A DNA stretch of 64,000 bases from Solidesulfovibrio aerotolerans. Its GTDB lineage: Bacteria; Desulfobacterota; Desulfovibrionia; Desulfovibrionales; Desulfovibrionaceae. The stretch's first letter is position 1, and each line of letters begins with the position of its first letter. The notes under the pieces are model-generated. The model had not been told where the DNA came from. It was given only the letters and a program-made list of their open reading frames with translations, and did not search any database. Positions 1 to 9,123 of this stretch are shown here, one piece after another. The position numbers were made by a program, and so were the translations under genes. Location of the stretch: NCBI RefSeq assembly GCF_009856865.1, contig NZ_WVUD01000002.1, forward strand, positions 1-64,000. Direction: 5' to 3'.

Positions 1-28
1 TCCAGCCCAATACGCCGCCTTTTCGGAT

Positions 29-433
29 CTATGCTCCGGTGCCGATGCTACCATGGTCGCCCCTCCTGGGGACACTCCATGCCAGAAAATTCAGGAGGCG
101 TAAGAAGGGGTTCTTTTGACGGTTACGAGCCCGAAGATAGCCATTCCGTCTTTCTCGAATTACCATTTGAGAAATTGGCTTCTTATCAGGTTTGTCCAGC
201 AATTCTGCCAACCATTGTGCAAGCTGCCCTCGAAGTTCTTGATAGTCCTACACTCCACCTTCAATCAACTTTAGCAATATGGCATATAAGCCAGAAGCTC
301 TATTCCGAGCCTCCCGGACATACTCCGTCTGCAAACTGATGCGGATTTCAGCATGGCCCAGCAGATCACGATATGCCTTTGGAAAAGCATATCGAAAATA
401 GTAAAGATTTCCTTTGAAGTAAAGGTAGGTCGG
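29..433 (-). pseudogene. DUF6538-type tyrosine integrase, N-terminal remnant
   Basis: The minus strand from about 433 encodes a stretch typical of the DUF6538 N-terminal domain of phage and island integrases: PTYLYFKGNLYYFRYAFPK, then a short RISLQT segment and a REARNRA helix. The frame stops at an amber codon (248-250) and continues in the same frame to 29 (NPFLRLLNFLAW). The N-terminal DNA-binding part is therefore interrupted and no catalytic domain is visible. Sequence between 434 and 706 is open but has no integrase character, so the start is lost or unclear. The fragment points away from a copy of the tRNA-Leu 3' end at 712-728, the usual arrangement of an integrase beside its attachment site. 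I read it as the decayed end of an integrated element; suppression of the amber codon is possible but unlikely. Confidence 0.6.
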
Positions 434-1162
434 CGAGGAACGCCGGAGGGATCGCCCCTGCGGCAGGGAATTGGCGCGGGATGCTCGTGAAGCTGGCCGT
501 GGGGGTGAGCGTGCTTCCCTTCGGCTCTGTAGTGATGTGCTGGCTTGTGACACGACTGCGGCCCACGCCGCGATGTGGCATGTTTGACCCCGCGCTTTGA
601 CCCCTTTGGGTAAACAGGGGAAAACGCGGAGCTTATTGAAGCCTAGCCACAACCTATTTGACAAAAAGAACACATGATTGCAGCCATTTAGCTGCAACCC
701 CTTCAAGATGATGCCGAAGGGGGGACTCAGACCTCATCCAAAATTATTACCTTGAATGAGTTACATTTCCCTAGATCAACAGCTTGGTTTTTGGTTCGTT
801 TTGTTCCAGCGCTTTGTACCAGATTGATAGTCAATGAGGGACTCGAATTCAAGGCTATTTTGAGGGATGAGAGGGGGCAACTCCAGGGGGCGACGTGGAA
901 ACGCCGACAACTCAATTTAATACGAGGTGAGGGGGTCCCGATTTTCTTGGACGCTGCATTTGCCACCATCAGGTCCAGGAAGGGAGTGCCCAGCTCCCGA
1001 TCTTCTTCCAGGACAGGCTCCAAGGCTATCTCGGCCAAACCATCCACCAGTGAAGTTTACACAGTTTTAGGACACCTCCCCTCCTGGTCCGGCCGGCGCA
1101 ATACGAAAAACGGAACGCCGTTGCCGGACGTTCCGTTTCCTGCACAGACCCGCCAGGCGGGA
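434..1162. other. Gene-poor island margin
   Basis: No gene can be supported here. The stretch holds the tRNA-Leu 3' end copy (712-728) and, just below it, a perfect 7-bp dyad TTGCAGC/GCTGCAA (679-698) that parallels the terminator hairpin following the real tRNA. A minus-strand reading frame at 727-1047 matches nothing I know. The motif at 1056-1078 (TTTACACAGTTTTAGGACAC) looks like a transposon terminal repeat and may be the edge of a degraded insertion sequence. Confidence 0.4.
712..728 (-). repeat. tRNA-Leu 3'-end copy, putative att site
   Basis: TGCCGAAGGGGGGACTC is an exact 17-bp direct repeat of the 3' end of tRNA-Leu(GAG) at 18053-18069, same orientation. Flanking similarity continues on the low-coordinate side (AGCT..AACCCCTT followed by an ATG-containing spacer at both sites). 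Beyond each copy is a DUF6538 integrase fragment. This fits an attachment site left by integration into the tRNA gene. Confidence 0.7.
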
Positions 1163-1993
1163 CTATTTCATATCGACAGCCTTGACCCAGATAAGCGCAT
1201 CCTGGGACAGGGGTTTGCCGTCGAATTCCTTGACCGGCCCGGTCCCCAGGGCGGCAAAGCCCCACCAGCCGGCCTTGGGCATGGCGTAGACAAACACGCC
1301 GTTGGCATCGGCCTTGATGGTCTGGGTGGCGAAAGCGTCGTGGGGAGCGGTGGCCACGGCCTTTTTGTCAAAGCTGTTGGAGCCCATGACCATGGCGTGG
1401 TTTAAAAACTCCACCTCGATCTCGGCATCGGCCACCGGCTTGCCGCCGGAGAGCACCTGGCCGACAAAGACGTTGCCGGTGTAGAGGCTGTAGGGTTTGG
1501 CCATGGGCACGATTTCGGTGGGCAGGCCGACGGGCTTATCCCAGTTGCCGGGAATGCCGCCGATGTTGAGCACCATTTTGGTGATCTGCTGCATGTAGGC
1601 CTTTTCTTCCGGGTCGAAATAGGGGGCCGGAACCAGGGCGAACACGTAGTCGCCGGGGCTGCGCAGCTTTTGCTTGAAGGCATAGGCCTTGCCGGAATTG
1701 GTCAGGCTTTTCCAGGTGATGGGGGTCAGCCCCGCCTTGAGGTCGGTCTTTTGGCCTTCACCTTCGGAGCCGCGCTGGAAAACCATGAAGAACTGTTCCG
1801 GCGCGCCCATGTCCATGGTGTGCCCGGCCTCGAAGGGATGGGTGAAAACGAGGCGCATGTCCACCTCGCCACCCTTGTCCAGAACGATTTCCGGGGTGTA
1901 GATCATCTGAAAGTGGGCGCTGGCCAGACCCGGCAGGGCCAGGGCGAGAACCAGGGCAGAGAGAAATCCGGCCAAAGTCTTTCGGTGCTGCAT
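1163..1993 (-). CDS. DUF4198 family periplasmic metal-associated protein
   Basis: A 276-residue exported protein with a classical signal peptide (charged MQHRK, hydrophobic core, cleavage near ASA-HF at residue 26-27). The mature part begins HFQMIYTPE, and the GxPVADAEIEVEF and ADANGVFVYAMPKAGWWGFAAL segments are typical of DUF4198 proteins, which lie near metal transport genes (NikM-like) in many anaerobes. The start has an AGGAGGAC ribosome site. It is the last gene of a minus-strand run containing feoA and feoB, so a role in periplasmic iron or other divalent metal handling is likely, but no reaction is established for the family. A short decayed copy of residues about 90-108 lies at 14081-14138. 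Confidence 0.75.
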   Translation of the reverse strand: MQHRKTLAGFLSALVLALALPGLASAHFQMIYTPEIVLDKGGEVDMRLVFTHPFEAGHTMDMGAPEQFFMVFQRGSEGEGQKTDLKAGLTPITWKSLTNSGKAYAFKQKLRSPGDYVFALVPAPYFDPEEKAYMQQITKMVLNIGGIPGNWDKPVGLPTEIVPMAKPYSLYTGNVFVGQVLSGGKPVADAEIEVEFLNHAMVMGSNSFDKKAVATAPHDAFATQTIKADANGVFVYAMPKAGWWGFAALGTGPVKEFDGKPLSQDALIWVKAVDMK

Positions 1994-2022
1994 GTCGTCC
2001 TCCTGTTTAGGGGTTTATCGCG

Positions 2023-2346
2023 TTATTCCAGAATCTTTTTGCCGTCGATCTCAATCTTGTGGCCTTCGCCGGCGTCGAAAACGACCGCGTAGGCTCCTTC
2101 GGGTTTTTTGAAGGTGTACTTCGAGGTCTTGTCCATGGCCCCCTGCTCCAGGACCTTGCCCGAGCCGTCCTTGACGATCAGGCCCACACCCGAGGCCGAG
2201 GAGCCGTCGGAAAAGCCGCCTTCACAGGTGATGGTGCCGTCGGCGTTGTCAAAGCACGAACACAAGGCGGTATGGGCCAGGGCTGCGCCGGGCAAGGCCA
2301 GGGTCAGGACAATGAGAGCGGGAATAATTTTCATTCTCAATTTCAT
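2023..2346 (-). CDS. Small exported cysteine-containing protein
   Basis: A 107-residue protein with a signal peptide (MKLRMKIIPALIVLTLALPG, cleavage after ALA) followed by HTALCSCFDNADGTITCEGGF. The three cysteines close to the mature N-terminus (CxC...C) suggest a metal site or disulfide. The rest looks like a small beta-sandwich (VGLIVKDGSGKVLEQG). The start is set by an AGGAG site 8-9 bases upstream of ATG at 2346; a second ATG four codons later is possible. It lies between feoB and the DUF4198 gene on the same strand, and the pair probably acts together in the periplasm. No named family is assigned. Confidence 0.65.
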   Translation of the reverse strand: MKLRMKIIPALIVLTLALPGAALAHTALCSCFDNADGTITCEGGFSDGSSASGVGLIVKDGSGKVLEQGAMDKTSKYTFKKPEGAYAVVFDAGEGHKIEIDGKKILE

Positions 2347-2462
2347 GGAAAAGCACTCCTGAAATCCGCGTCCGCTGCGGGTTGAGGGTTGACGGGAAAG
2401 AGGCGAATGTGCCCCGGCCACAGTGCGTGCCGGGACCGTTGCCCCGGCGGGTTGCCATTGCA

Positions 2463-2485
2463 GGCGGGGCCGGACCGGCCCCGCC
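2463..2485 (-). terminator. GC-rich hairpin after feoB
   Basis: A perfect 11-bp palindrome, GGCGGGGCCGG and its complement around a single A, begins ten bases past the feoB stop codon. There is no T-run, so it may be a pause or mRNA-stabilising hairpin separating feoAB from the two downstream periplasmic genes rather than a full terminator. Confidence 0.45.
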
Positions 2486-2494
2486 CGTTTCGGA

Positions 2495-5008
2495 TCAGGC
2501 GTTTTGCGCAGCCTCTTCGCCGGCCACCGCAGTGACGGGCAGGGTCACCGGGGTGCGGTGGGGAATCAGCCCGGCAACAATGGTGGCCGCCACGGCCAGA
2601 CCATAGAAGCTCCACATGGCCGTGTTGCCGTCAAGGCCGAGCAGTCGGCCGCCGGTAAACACCGCGCTGGCCACGATGATGCCGAGGACCATGGGATAGA
2701 GGATGGCCAAGACCATCCACTTGGCCTGCCCGGTCTGGACTTTGATCATCATCGAGGTCGCCATGCACGGAGGATAAAGAGCCATGAAGAGCATGAGCGC
2801 CAGGGCGTGCAGCGGCGTGAAATCGGCCTCGCCCTGACGCATGGAGGCTTCCAGCGACTGGTTGTCGGTGCCGCCGGCTTCAAGCTTGTAAATGGCTCCC
2901 ATGGTGGCCACGGCCGACTCCTTGGCGGCAAAGGCCGAGAGCAGGCCGGCATTGACCCGCCAATTAAAGCCGGCGAACTGGGTCACCGGTTCCAGAGCCC
3001 GGCCCAGGATGCCAAGGAAGCTCGTTTCCAGGCGCTCCCGGCGCATTTCTATACTGATGCTGTCGCGGCTTTGGGCAAAGGCCTTGACGCCGGCCAGAGC
3101 CGCCTTGGCGACCGCGTCGGCGCGGGGTTTCAAAATAGCGAAATAATCAGGATTTTCCTCGCGAAACCGGGTGTCGATGGCCTTGGCCGCCGCAGCGTCC
3201 TCAACGCCGGCCCGGGCCGCCTTGTAGGCTTCCTCGTAGCGCAAAAATCCAAGCAGCCCGTCGCCGGCCAGAACCGCCTGGAAGCGTGAGCCGGCCACGG
3301 CGGCGTCGAGCTGGCTGCGGGAGGCGTCCAGCCGGGCCTGATACGCGGCCTTGTGCTCCCGACTGATGCCGGGGAATTGCAACAGCACAAAGATAATAAT
3401 GGCCACGGCCGCCACCACGGTGATGATCTTCTGGACGAAAAGCGCCACCTTCTCAATGGCCCGGGTAAACAGGTTGCGCAGGGTCGGCAGATGGTACGGC
3501 GGCATCTCCATGATAAAGGGCGCGCTGTCCAGGCTCGATAACAGCGTCGAGGACAGCAGCCGGGCGATGGGCAGGGCCATGAACAGGGTCACCGTGGAGA
3601 TGAAAAACATGGCTGCCGAGGCGTCGCCAGGGAAAAAGGCCCCGACCAGCAGGATATAGAGCGGCACCTTGGCCAGACAGTTCATGAGCGGAATAATCAG
3701 GATGGTGGCCAGACGCGACTTGTCGTCGGGAATGGCCTTGCAGGCCATGACTCCGGGCACGCAGCAGCCGCCCAGATAGACTCCGGCCAGCACCATGGGC
3801 AACGTGGACTGGCCGTGCAGGCCGTAAGACCGAAACAGCCGGTCCAGGATAAAGGCCATGCGCGGCATGTAGCCGGTGTCCTCCAGGAAGGCCACGCAGA
3901 AAAAGAGCAGAAAGAAGATGGGGATGTAGTTTAACAGCGAGTTGACGGAATCCATGAACCACAGGCCAAGGGAGCGCAGCATGGGGTCTTCCAGCATCCC
4001 GGCCGGGGGCAGGAAACCGGCCACAAAGGTCTTCAGGCCCGCCAAAAGCGGCCACGTGTAGTTGGTCAGCTTGTAGCCCCAGACGATGGAGACCTGATAA
4101 AGGATAAAGAGCACACCGATCAGGACAAGGGGGCCGAGGTATTTGTGGCACACGAGATCGTCGATGGCGTCGGTCCGGGTTTTTTCCGGTCCGGCCGACT
4201 TGACCGTGGCCGCCTGGGCCAGTGACCGGGCCAGCCGGCGCCGGGCCAGGGCGGCAAAAGCGGCGACGGTCTCCCCGGCCGACTCCCGGAAGGCTTCCTG
4301 ATGCTCGGCAACCAGCCTGGAGAGGCGCACCGGATCAAAAAACACCTCGGCCACGAACTGCCGCGCCCCCTCGTCGTTTTCGAGCAGCCGCACGGCCAGC
4401 CAACGCCGGGGCGCGCCCAGATCACCGCCCTCGGCCAGCACGTCCTCCACAGCCTTGATATGCGGCTCAAGGGGACCGTAGTCCACCCGGAACGCTTCTT
4501 CCTTGGCCGGCTGGTCCATGGCTGTCGTCATGACTGCGGCAAGCTGTTCACGGCCCTGCCCCGTGCGGCCGATGCCCGTGGACACCGGCACACCCAATCG
4601 CTGGGACAGGATGTCGGCGTCGAGCACCTGGCCACGCCGCGTGGCCACGTCCATCATGTTGCAATGGACCACCACGTTGCTTTCCAGTTCAAGCAGTTCG
4701 ACGGTAAGGCACAAATGGCGGCGCAGATTGGAAGCATCGATGACGTTGACCACCACCCGGGGATGGTCAAAGAGCAGGAAATCCCGGGTGACCCGCTCTT
4801 CCGGGGAGTAGGAACTGATGGAATAGGCCCCGGGCAGGTCCACCAGTTCGCAGGTGCGTCCGCCAAGCTTGAAGTGGCCGGATTTCTTCTCCACGGTGAC
4901 GCCGGGAAAGTTGGCCACATGCTGGCGCGCCCCGGTGAGCATGTTAAACACCGTGGATTTGCCGCAGTTGGGTTGGCCGGCCAAGGCGGCCAGAATGCGA
5001 CGGCTCAT
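2495..5008 (-). CDS. feoB: Ferrous iron transporter FeoB
   Basis: An 837-residue inner-membrane ferrous iron permease with an N-terminal G domain. Visible motifs are G1 GQPNCGKS (residues 11-18), the switch I NFPGVTVE stretch (about 33-40), G3 DLPG (57-60) and G4 NMMD (117-120). A membrane domain with the paired gate regions follows, including GVYLGGCCVPGVMACKAIPD with two cysteines and, near the C-terminus, FAAKESAV. Residues about 550-655 form a soluble Ala/Arg-rich insertion (REHKAAYQARLD onwards) that makes the protein longer than the roughly 770 residues common in enterobacteria. The ATG at 5008 overlaps the feoA stop as ATGA, so the two are translationally coupled. Confidence 0.97.
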   Translation of the reverse strand: MSRRILAALAGQPNCGKSTVFNMLTGARQHVANFPGVTVEKKSGHFKLGGRTCELVDLPGAYSISSYSPEERVTRDFLLFDHPRVVVNVIDASNLRRHLCLTVELLELESNVVVHCNMMDVATRRGQVLDADILSQRLGVPVSTGIGRTGQGREQLAAVMTTAMDQPAKEEAFRVDYGPLEPHIKAVEDVLAEGGDLGAPRRWLAVRLLENDEGARQFVAEVFFDPVRLSRLVAEHQEAFRESAGETVAAFAALARRRLARSLAQAATVKSAGPEKTRTDAIDDLVCHKYLGPLVLIGVLFILYQVSIVWGYKLTNYTWPLLAGLKTFVAGFLPPAGMLEDPMLRSLGLWFMDSVNSLLNYIPIFFLLFFCVAFLEDTGYMPRMAFILDRLFRSYGLHGQSTLPMVLAGVYLGGCCVPGVMACKAIPDDKSRLATILIIPLMNCLAKVPLYILLVGAFFPGDASAAMFFISTVTLFMALPIARLLSSTLLSSLDSAPFIMEMPPYHLPTLRNLFTRAIEKVALFVQKIITVVAAVAIIIFVLLQFPGISREHKAAYQARLDASRSQLDAAVAGSRFQAVLAGDGLLGFLRYEEAYKAARAGVEDAAAAKAIDTRFREENPDYFAILKPRADAVAKAALAGVKAFAQSRDSISIEMRRERLETSFLGILGRALEPVTQFAGFNWRVNAGLLSAFAAKESAVATMGAIYKLEAGGTDNQSLEASMRQGEADFTPLHALALMLFMALYPPCMATSMMIKVQTGQAKWMVLAILYPMVLGIIVASAVFTGGRLLGLDGNTAMWSFYGLAVAATIVAGLIPHRTPVTLPVTAVAGEEAAQNA

Positions 5009-5256
5009 CGGGCCACCACCTCCACCAACGAGGCCTCGCAGCGTCGCAGGCTGACCAGAAAACCGCTGACTTTGATTTCGATGGGATCGCGCAGGGGCGC
5101 ATTGCGCACCACCATCACCTCCTCGCCGGGCACCAGCCCCAGATCCCCCAGACGCTGCCCCAGACAGCCGTCGCAGCCCACCCTGGCCACTGTGCACCGC
5201 TCACCCGGGGCAATGGCCCCCAAATGGGTCCGGTCCTTGGTTGCGTCTTCGTCCAT
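5005..5256 (-). CDS. feoA: FeoA-type SH3-like protein
   Basis: An 83-residue protein with the FeoA fold: a short beta start (GERCTVARV), the helix GCLGQRLGDLGLVPGEEV and an SH3-like end (PIEIKVSGFLVSLRRCEASLVEV). FeoA is a cytoplasmic partner needed for FeoB activity. The start at 5256 has a weak GGAGG-type site. It follows the chemoreceptor-like gene by 58 bases and overlaps feoB by four. The AT-rich gap upstream holds TTGATTTTGA...TTTTCAA, which could be a poor Fur-type site. Confidence 0.93.
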   Translation of the reverse strand: MDEDATKDRTHLGAIAPGERCTVARVGCDGCLGQRLGDLGLVPGEEVMVVRNAPLRDPIEIKVSGFLVSLRRCEASLVEVVAR

Positions 5257-5314
5257 GTCCACCTCCGGCGAATCTATTGCTCTTTGCAATGTGGATTGAA
5301 AATACGACTCAAAA

Positions 5315-6694
5315 TCAAATACAGGCGACGGTGTCCTCGTCTGCTGCCGCGCCGCACAGCCGGGCCATGAGCCGGTCCACGCCGGCCAGGGCCTCGCGCG
5401 CTCCCCGGGCATGGTCCTGGCCGGCCAGAGCGGCCTCCTCGATGGCCGTGGCGTTGGCCAGTGTTTCGTGCAGGGCCTGTCCGGCCCGGCCAAGCGGTTC
5501 CAGGGAGCGGCGCACGGTCTCGGCGCTGGCCTCGCCCTGGTTGCGGGCGGCCACGGCATTGGCGCTGATGGCCGCCAACGCCGCCCCGACCCGGGAAGAC
5601 AGCTCCAGGAGGTCGCCGGTGGCGGCATTGGCCCCCCGAAGCAACCCGGCGTTGCCCTCGGCCTGAACCATGACCCCGCCCAGACGCGACGCGGCCTGGG
5701 ACGCAGCTTCCTTGGAGCGTTCGGCCAGCCGGCGCACCTCGTCGGCCACCACGGCAAAGCCCCGGCCGTGGTCGCCGGCCCGGGCCGCCTCGATGGCGGC
5801 GTTTAGGGCCAGCATGTTGGTCTGATCGGCAATGTCGGAGATGGCCTCGCCGGTGGTGGCGGCAAAACGCAGCCCGTCCACAAGCTCCTCAAAAGAGCCG
5901 GACAGTCCCTGCATGGCCTCGGCCATGCTGCGGCAGGCCCGTTCCAGGCCCGCTTCCAACTGATGTCCGGTTTCGGCTATGCCGACCGCCTCCTGGGCCT
6001 TGGCCGCCGCCCCCAGGGCGTTTTCGGCTGCCTCGCGCACGGCCAAAAGGGCCGTGTCGAGAAGCGTGAAGGCCTCGCCCAGGCTGCCGGACTGGGCGGC
6101 AACCAGCTCGATGGTGGCCGAGCCGTCGGCCAGCAGGGCCTCGGCCCGCCCGGAGGCGGCCTCGATATGGCCGCGCACCTCGCCCACCACTTCCGACACG
6201 GCAGCCACCCGGGCCTGGCCGGCGGTGCGGTGGGCCTTGGCCGCGTCGCGCAGGGCCTTGAGCGCCTGCCGGTTTTCCGTGAAGGCCTGCCTGCGCTGGT
6301 CTTCGGCCTCGGCCATGAGGCCCGATACCGTCCCGGACACCTCGGCGGCCGTGTCCCACAGCCCGGCCAGGGGGCTGACAGCCAACCCCAGGGCCGGGGA
6401 GTCAGCCGCCGGCTGCCCGGCCAGGGCGGCACTGAGCCGGGCAGCCAACTGGCGGGCCGGCATTTCCACCAGGGTGGCCCAGGCGGCAAGTCCGGCCAAC
6501 AGCGTGGTCCCGCCGGCCAGGAGCACGGCAGCGGACGGGGGCATGTCCCAGGCCGCCGCAGCCCCGGCGGCCACGGCGGCAATGGCGGCCAGAAGGCCGG
6601 AAACAGCCAGGGAGGCAGGATGCGGGGCGCGCCAGCAAAGCGCTGCCCCGGCCAGTTCTGCCGGCTGTCCGGCCCCTGTCGAATCGTCCATCAT
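5315..6694 (-). CDS. Membrane-bound methyl-accepting chemotaxis-like protein
   Basis: A 459-residue protein with two closely spaced hydrophobic segments near the N-terminus (about residues 30-53 and 59-77) and no room for a periplasmic sensor. A long helical region leads to the conserved receptor hairpin tip ([20 protein letters not shown], then [18 protein letters not shown]). This receptor class binds CheA/CheW. A second helical arm follows to the C-terminus, which carries no CheR-binding pentapeptide. The start is set by AGGAGG next to tandem ATGs (6694/6691). It sits between the SiaC-like gene and feoA on one strand, so it may sense an internal or membrane signal, possibly tied to iron. 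This is inference from position only. Confidence 0.8.
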   Translation of the reverse strand: MMDDSTGAGQPAELAGAALCWRAPHPASLAVSGLLAAIAAVAAGAAAAWDMPPSAAVLLAGGTTLLAGLAAWATLVEMPARQLAARLSAALAGQPAADSPALGLAVSPLAGLWDTAAEVSGTVSGLMAEAEDQRRQAFTENRQALKALRDAAKAHRTAGQARVAAVSEVVGEVRGHIEAASGRAEALLADGSATIELVAAQSGSLGEAFTLLDTALLAVREAAENALGAAAKAQEAVGIAETGHQLEAGLERACRSMAEAMQGLSGSFEELVDGLRFAATTGEAISDIADQTNMLALNAAIEAARAGDHGRGFAVVADEVRRLAERSKEAASQAASRLGGVMVQAEGNAGLLRGANAATGDLLELSSRVGAALAAISANAVAARNQGEASAETVRRSLEPLGRAGQALHETLANATAIEEAALAGQDHARGAREALAGVDRLMARLCGAAADEDTVACI

Positions 6695-6713
6695 GTCCTC
6701 CTGCGGGCAACGC

Positions 6714-7094
6714 CTAGAGCGCCACCAGTTTGAAGGCCAGGGCCTTGGCGTCTTCGGCAAACTCCTCGCCGCATTCACAGGCAATGTCGTTGTCCTTGTC
6801 GTAGCGCCAATTGACCGTGATGCGTATTCCGCCGCCTGCAGCGATTTCGAGCATCTCAAACAAATCGAGCAGGGCCTTGGACGACGACGAGTTGAAGTAG
6901 ACCAGCTCCATATCAAAGGTGACCGGCCCGGCCGGCTTGGCAGCCAGATAGGTTCGCAGCCAAGTGAAAAGAGGGCTGAAAAAGGCGGCGGCGTTTTCCG
7001 GGTAACATTCACCCTTCATGCGATGATGATGGCTGTCCGCATCGAAGCGGACCTCGGGGGTGGAGCGCGTGGGCGCACTGACAAACGGCTGCAT
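6714..7094 (-). CDS. SiaC-like phospho-switch protein (DUF1987)
   Basis: A 126-residue cytoplasmic protein of the DUF1987/SiaC family. The family pattern is clear: [20 protein letters not shown], then [19 protein letters not shown], then [10 protein letters not shown] and [10 protein letters not shown]. In Pseudomonas aeruginosa SiaC is phosphorylated by SiaB, dephosphorylated by SiaA, and activates the diguanylate cyclase SiaD when unphosphorylated. The phospho-site loop there has a threonine (NTSS); here the loop is FNSSSS, so a serine would be the acceptor. The gene follows SiaB- and SiaA-like genes, which supports the assignment. The start at 7094 is the ATG preceding QPFVSAP. Confidence 0.82.
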   Translation of the reverse strand: MQPFVSAPTRSTPEVRFDADSHHHRMKGECYPENAAAFFSPLFTWLRTYLAAKPAGPVTFDMELVYFNSSSSKALLDLFEMLEIAAGGGIRITVNWRYDKDNDIACECGEEFAEDAKALAFKLVAL

Positions 7095-7104
7095 GGCGGC
7101 TCCT

Positions 7105-7653
7105 CTAGGCAATGACGACATCCAGGGCGAACCAGGCCAGGTCGTCGGAGATGGATTGGATTTCATAGCGCATGGGACGCACGGACCGGCGGGCCATTTC
7201 CAGAAAGCCCAGACCAGCGCCCCGGGACTGGGCGTCAGGACCCTGCTGGCGGCAGGATTTGTACAGGGCCTTGAGCGTCTCCCGGTCGGTACCGGCCAGG
7301 ACGTCGAGGCGTTCGCTGATGCGGCTGGCGAGTTCCTTGCGGATCAGGTTGCCGCAACTCAGGCACAACCCGTCGGGATCAAGCCGAATGATGAGTTCAC
7401 CCGAGGCCATGCGGCCGGTGGCCATGTCAACGGTGTCGGCAGCGTAGTGCAGGACGTTTTGCAACTGCTCAACGAGCACGGCAAAGGCCATGGCTGCCCG
7501 GGTGCGGTTGGCGATCTCGAAATCCACCTTGCACCGGATCATGGAGCCGAGGCCCTCCACCACTTCCTGGGTTACCGGCCCCTTGAAGTACAAAACCACG
7601 CCGCCTTCCCGAAGCAGTTCACGGCATCTGTCAAATTGCTGGCCGCCAGTCAT
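7105..7653 (-). CDS. SiaB-like kinase
   Basis: A 182-residue protein matching the SiaB/DUF6272 family by length, content and neighbours. The segments FKGPVTQEVVEGLG, LVEQLQNVLHYAAD (resembling the N-box helix of GHKL kinases) and GAGLGFLEMARRS (resembling a glycine lid) support an anti-sigma-factor-like ATP-binding fold. Its expected role is to phosphorylate the SiaC-like protein. The start overlaps the stop of the phosphatase gene (ATGA), and the next gene begins ten bases after its stop, so the three genes are one translation unit. Confidence 0.78.
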   Translation of the reverse strand: MTGGQQFDRCRELLREGGVVLYFKGPVTQEVVEGLGSMIRCKVDFEIANRTRAAMAFAVLVEQLQNVLHYAADTVDMATGRMASGELIIRLDPDGLCLSCGNLIRKELASRISERLDVLAGTDRETLKALYKSCRQQGPDAQSRGAGLGFLEMARRSVRPMRYEIQSISDDLAWFALDVVIA

Positions 7654-8879
7654 CGGATTCCTCCCAGGGCCTGGGGGCGAACGGCCAGCACGGCCACATC
7701 GTCGCGCCGCCCGTTTCTGCCCCGGTGTGTTTCAAAAAGTTCGATCAGGGCCTCTCGGCGTTCGGCCAGAGGCGCTTCCGCCGTATCGGCCAGCCACTGG
7801 CGCAGGGGCCGCTTGCCAAGGGGCAGATCGCGTCCGCCGCCGACCTGGTCGGTGACGCCGTCGGAAAAAAGAACCAATATGTCGCCTGATTCCAGGGCTA
7901 CGGGCACATTGGCAAAGACCGCCTCGGCCGGGGTTTTGGAGTAGCCAAGGCCCATGCGGTCCGCGCCGATCTCGATGACCTCGGCCCCGCGTCCGATCCA
8001 CAGGGGCCGGCGCGCTCCGGCATAGATGAGGCGGGAGCAATCGTCGGCGTCGAGATAGACCAGCCCCATGTCCATGCCGTCGTCGACCTCGCCGCCGCCG
8101 CCCTGGAGCAGCAGCCACTGCTGCATGAACCGGTTGACCTCGGTAAGCACCCCGGCCGGATCGCCCTCGAAGCGCTCCAGGCGCACCCGGTCCAGGGCCG
8201 CCTTGGCAATAAGCGTCATAAAGGCCCCGGGCACGCCGTGGCCGGTGCAGTCGCCGATGCCGACGAAGACGCCGCCCTGGCTGCGGGCAATATAAAACAC
8301 GTCGCCGCCGACCACGTCGCGCTGGTCCCACCAGAGAAAGCTGTCGGGGAAAACCGCGGCCAGTTCGCTTGGCCTGGAGAGAAAGGCGCGCTGGATGCGG
8401 GCGGCGTAGTCAAGACTCGACGCAATCTGGCGGTGGGCGCCTTCCAGGTTGACCAGGGTGTCGTTGAGGCGGCGTTCGCGCACGGCCACGGCATGGCCGA
8501 GCCAATAAATCTGGCGGGCCAGCCCCGGAAAATCCCCGGAGTCGCCACGCACCGGCGGAGCGGCGTCGGCTGCGTAACTGCCCTGCTTGATGCGCATGCA
8601 ACTGTCCATGAGCCGGCCCACCTGGTCAAAGACGATGGATTTGCCGGCCAGACGCACCAAAGGATAATACAGGATCACGCCCAGCGTGACATAGCCGGCC
8701 AGCACGGCCTTAAGCGTCCCCTCGTCCAGCGCGGCCTGGCCAAACATCAGGGCCAGGGGGGCGATGACGACAAAAGGGAAGAGAATCAGTCCGAGTTTGG
8801 CCGGGGTGCCCAGACCCGCGTCCATGACTCCGGCTTCCCCGCTCCTGTTGCTGCGCCATTTCCGAATAAATCTCTGCAC
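7650..8879 (-). CDS. SiaA-like membrane PP2C phosphatase
   Basis: A 409-residue protein. Two transmembrane segments (about residues 28-50 and 55-80) are followed by a short linker and a SpoIIE/RsbU-type PP2C domain with the metal motifs VVGGDVFYI, GDCTGHGVPGAFMT, SDGVTDQVGGG and GRRDDVAVLAV. SiaA-type phosphatases dephosphorylate SiaC. There is little periplasmic sequence to act as a sensor, unlike Pseudomonas SiaA. The start is taken as GTG at 8879 because a perfect AAGGAGG lies five bases upstream; an ATG at 8927 is in frame but has no such site. It overlaps the SiaB-like gene by four bases. Confidence 0.82.
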   Translation of the reverse strand: MQRFIRKWRSNRSGEAGVMDAGLGTPAKLGLILFPFVVIAPLALMFGQAALDEGTLKAVLAGYVTLGVILYYPLVRLAGKSIVFDQVGRLMDSCMRIKQGSYAADAAPPVRGDSGDFPGLARQIYWLGHAVAVRERRLNDTLVNLEGAHRQIASSLDYAARIQRAFLSRPSELAAVFPDSFLWWDQRDVVGGDVFYIARSQGGVFVGIGDCTGHGVPGAFMTLIAKAALDRVRLERFEGDPAGVLTEVNRFMQQWLLLQGGGGEVDDGMDMGLVYLDADDCSRLIYAGARRPLWIGRGAEVIEIGADRMGLGYSKTPAEAVFANVPVALESGDILVLFSDGVTDQVGGGRDLPLGKRPLRQWLADTAEAPLAERREALIELFETHRGRNGRRDDVAVLAVRPQALGGIR

Positions 8880-8964
8880 AGTTGCCTCCTTGCCGTCTCT
8901 GACATCCCTGTCCGACAGTCCGGGCATTCCCTGGAACGACGCCCCGGACTGTCGTCACCGACAA

Positions 8965-8979
8965 TGAAATTGCATGTCA
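8965..8979. promoter_or_regulatory. Possible Fur-type site upstream of the siaABC-feoAB run
   Basis: TGAAATTGCATGTCA matches ten of fourteen informative positions of the 7-1-7 Fur pattern TGATAATnATTATCA. It lies 86 bases before the GTG of the phosphatase gene, in the only sizeable gap (8880-9123) ahead of the long minus-strand run that ends with feoAB. The match is modest. Confidence 0.3.
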
Positions 8980-9123
8980 AAATCAATACAAAGCGAGCAT
9001 TCTTCGCTCCATGGCGCAGTCCGGCCGTCCCCGGCCGAGTGTGGCCTTCACAAAAAATATGTATGTTTTTGTGAATAAAAATAGCAAATGAAGCTTTTAC
9101 ATGCGCTGCAAACCCTACCATCT

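Noticed and set aside
727-1047. Minus-strand frame of 106 codons
   Set aside because: No family match by eye, no ribosome site, base use unlike the genome. It may belong to a degraded insertion sequence, but I cannot support it as a gene.
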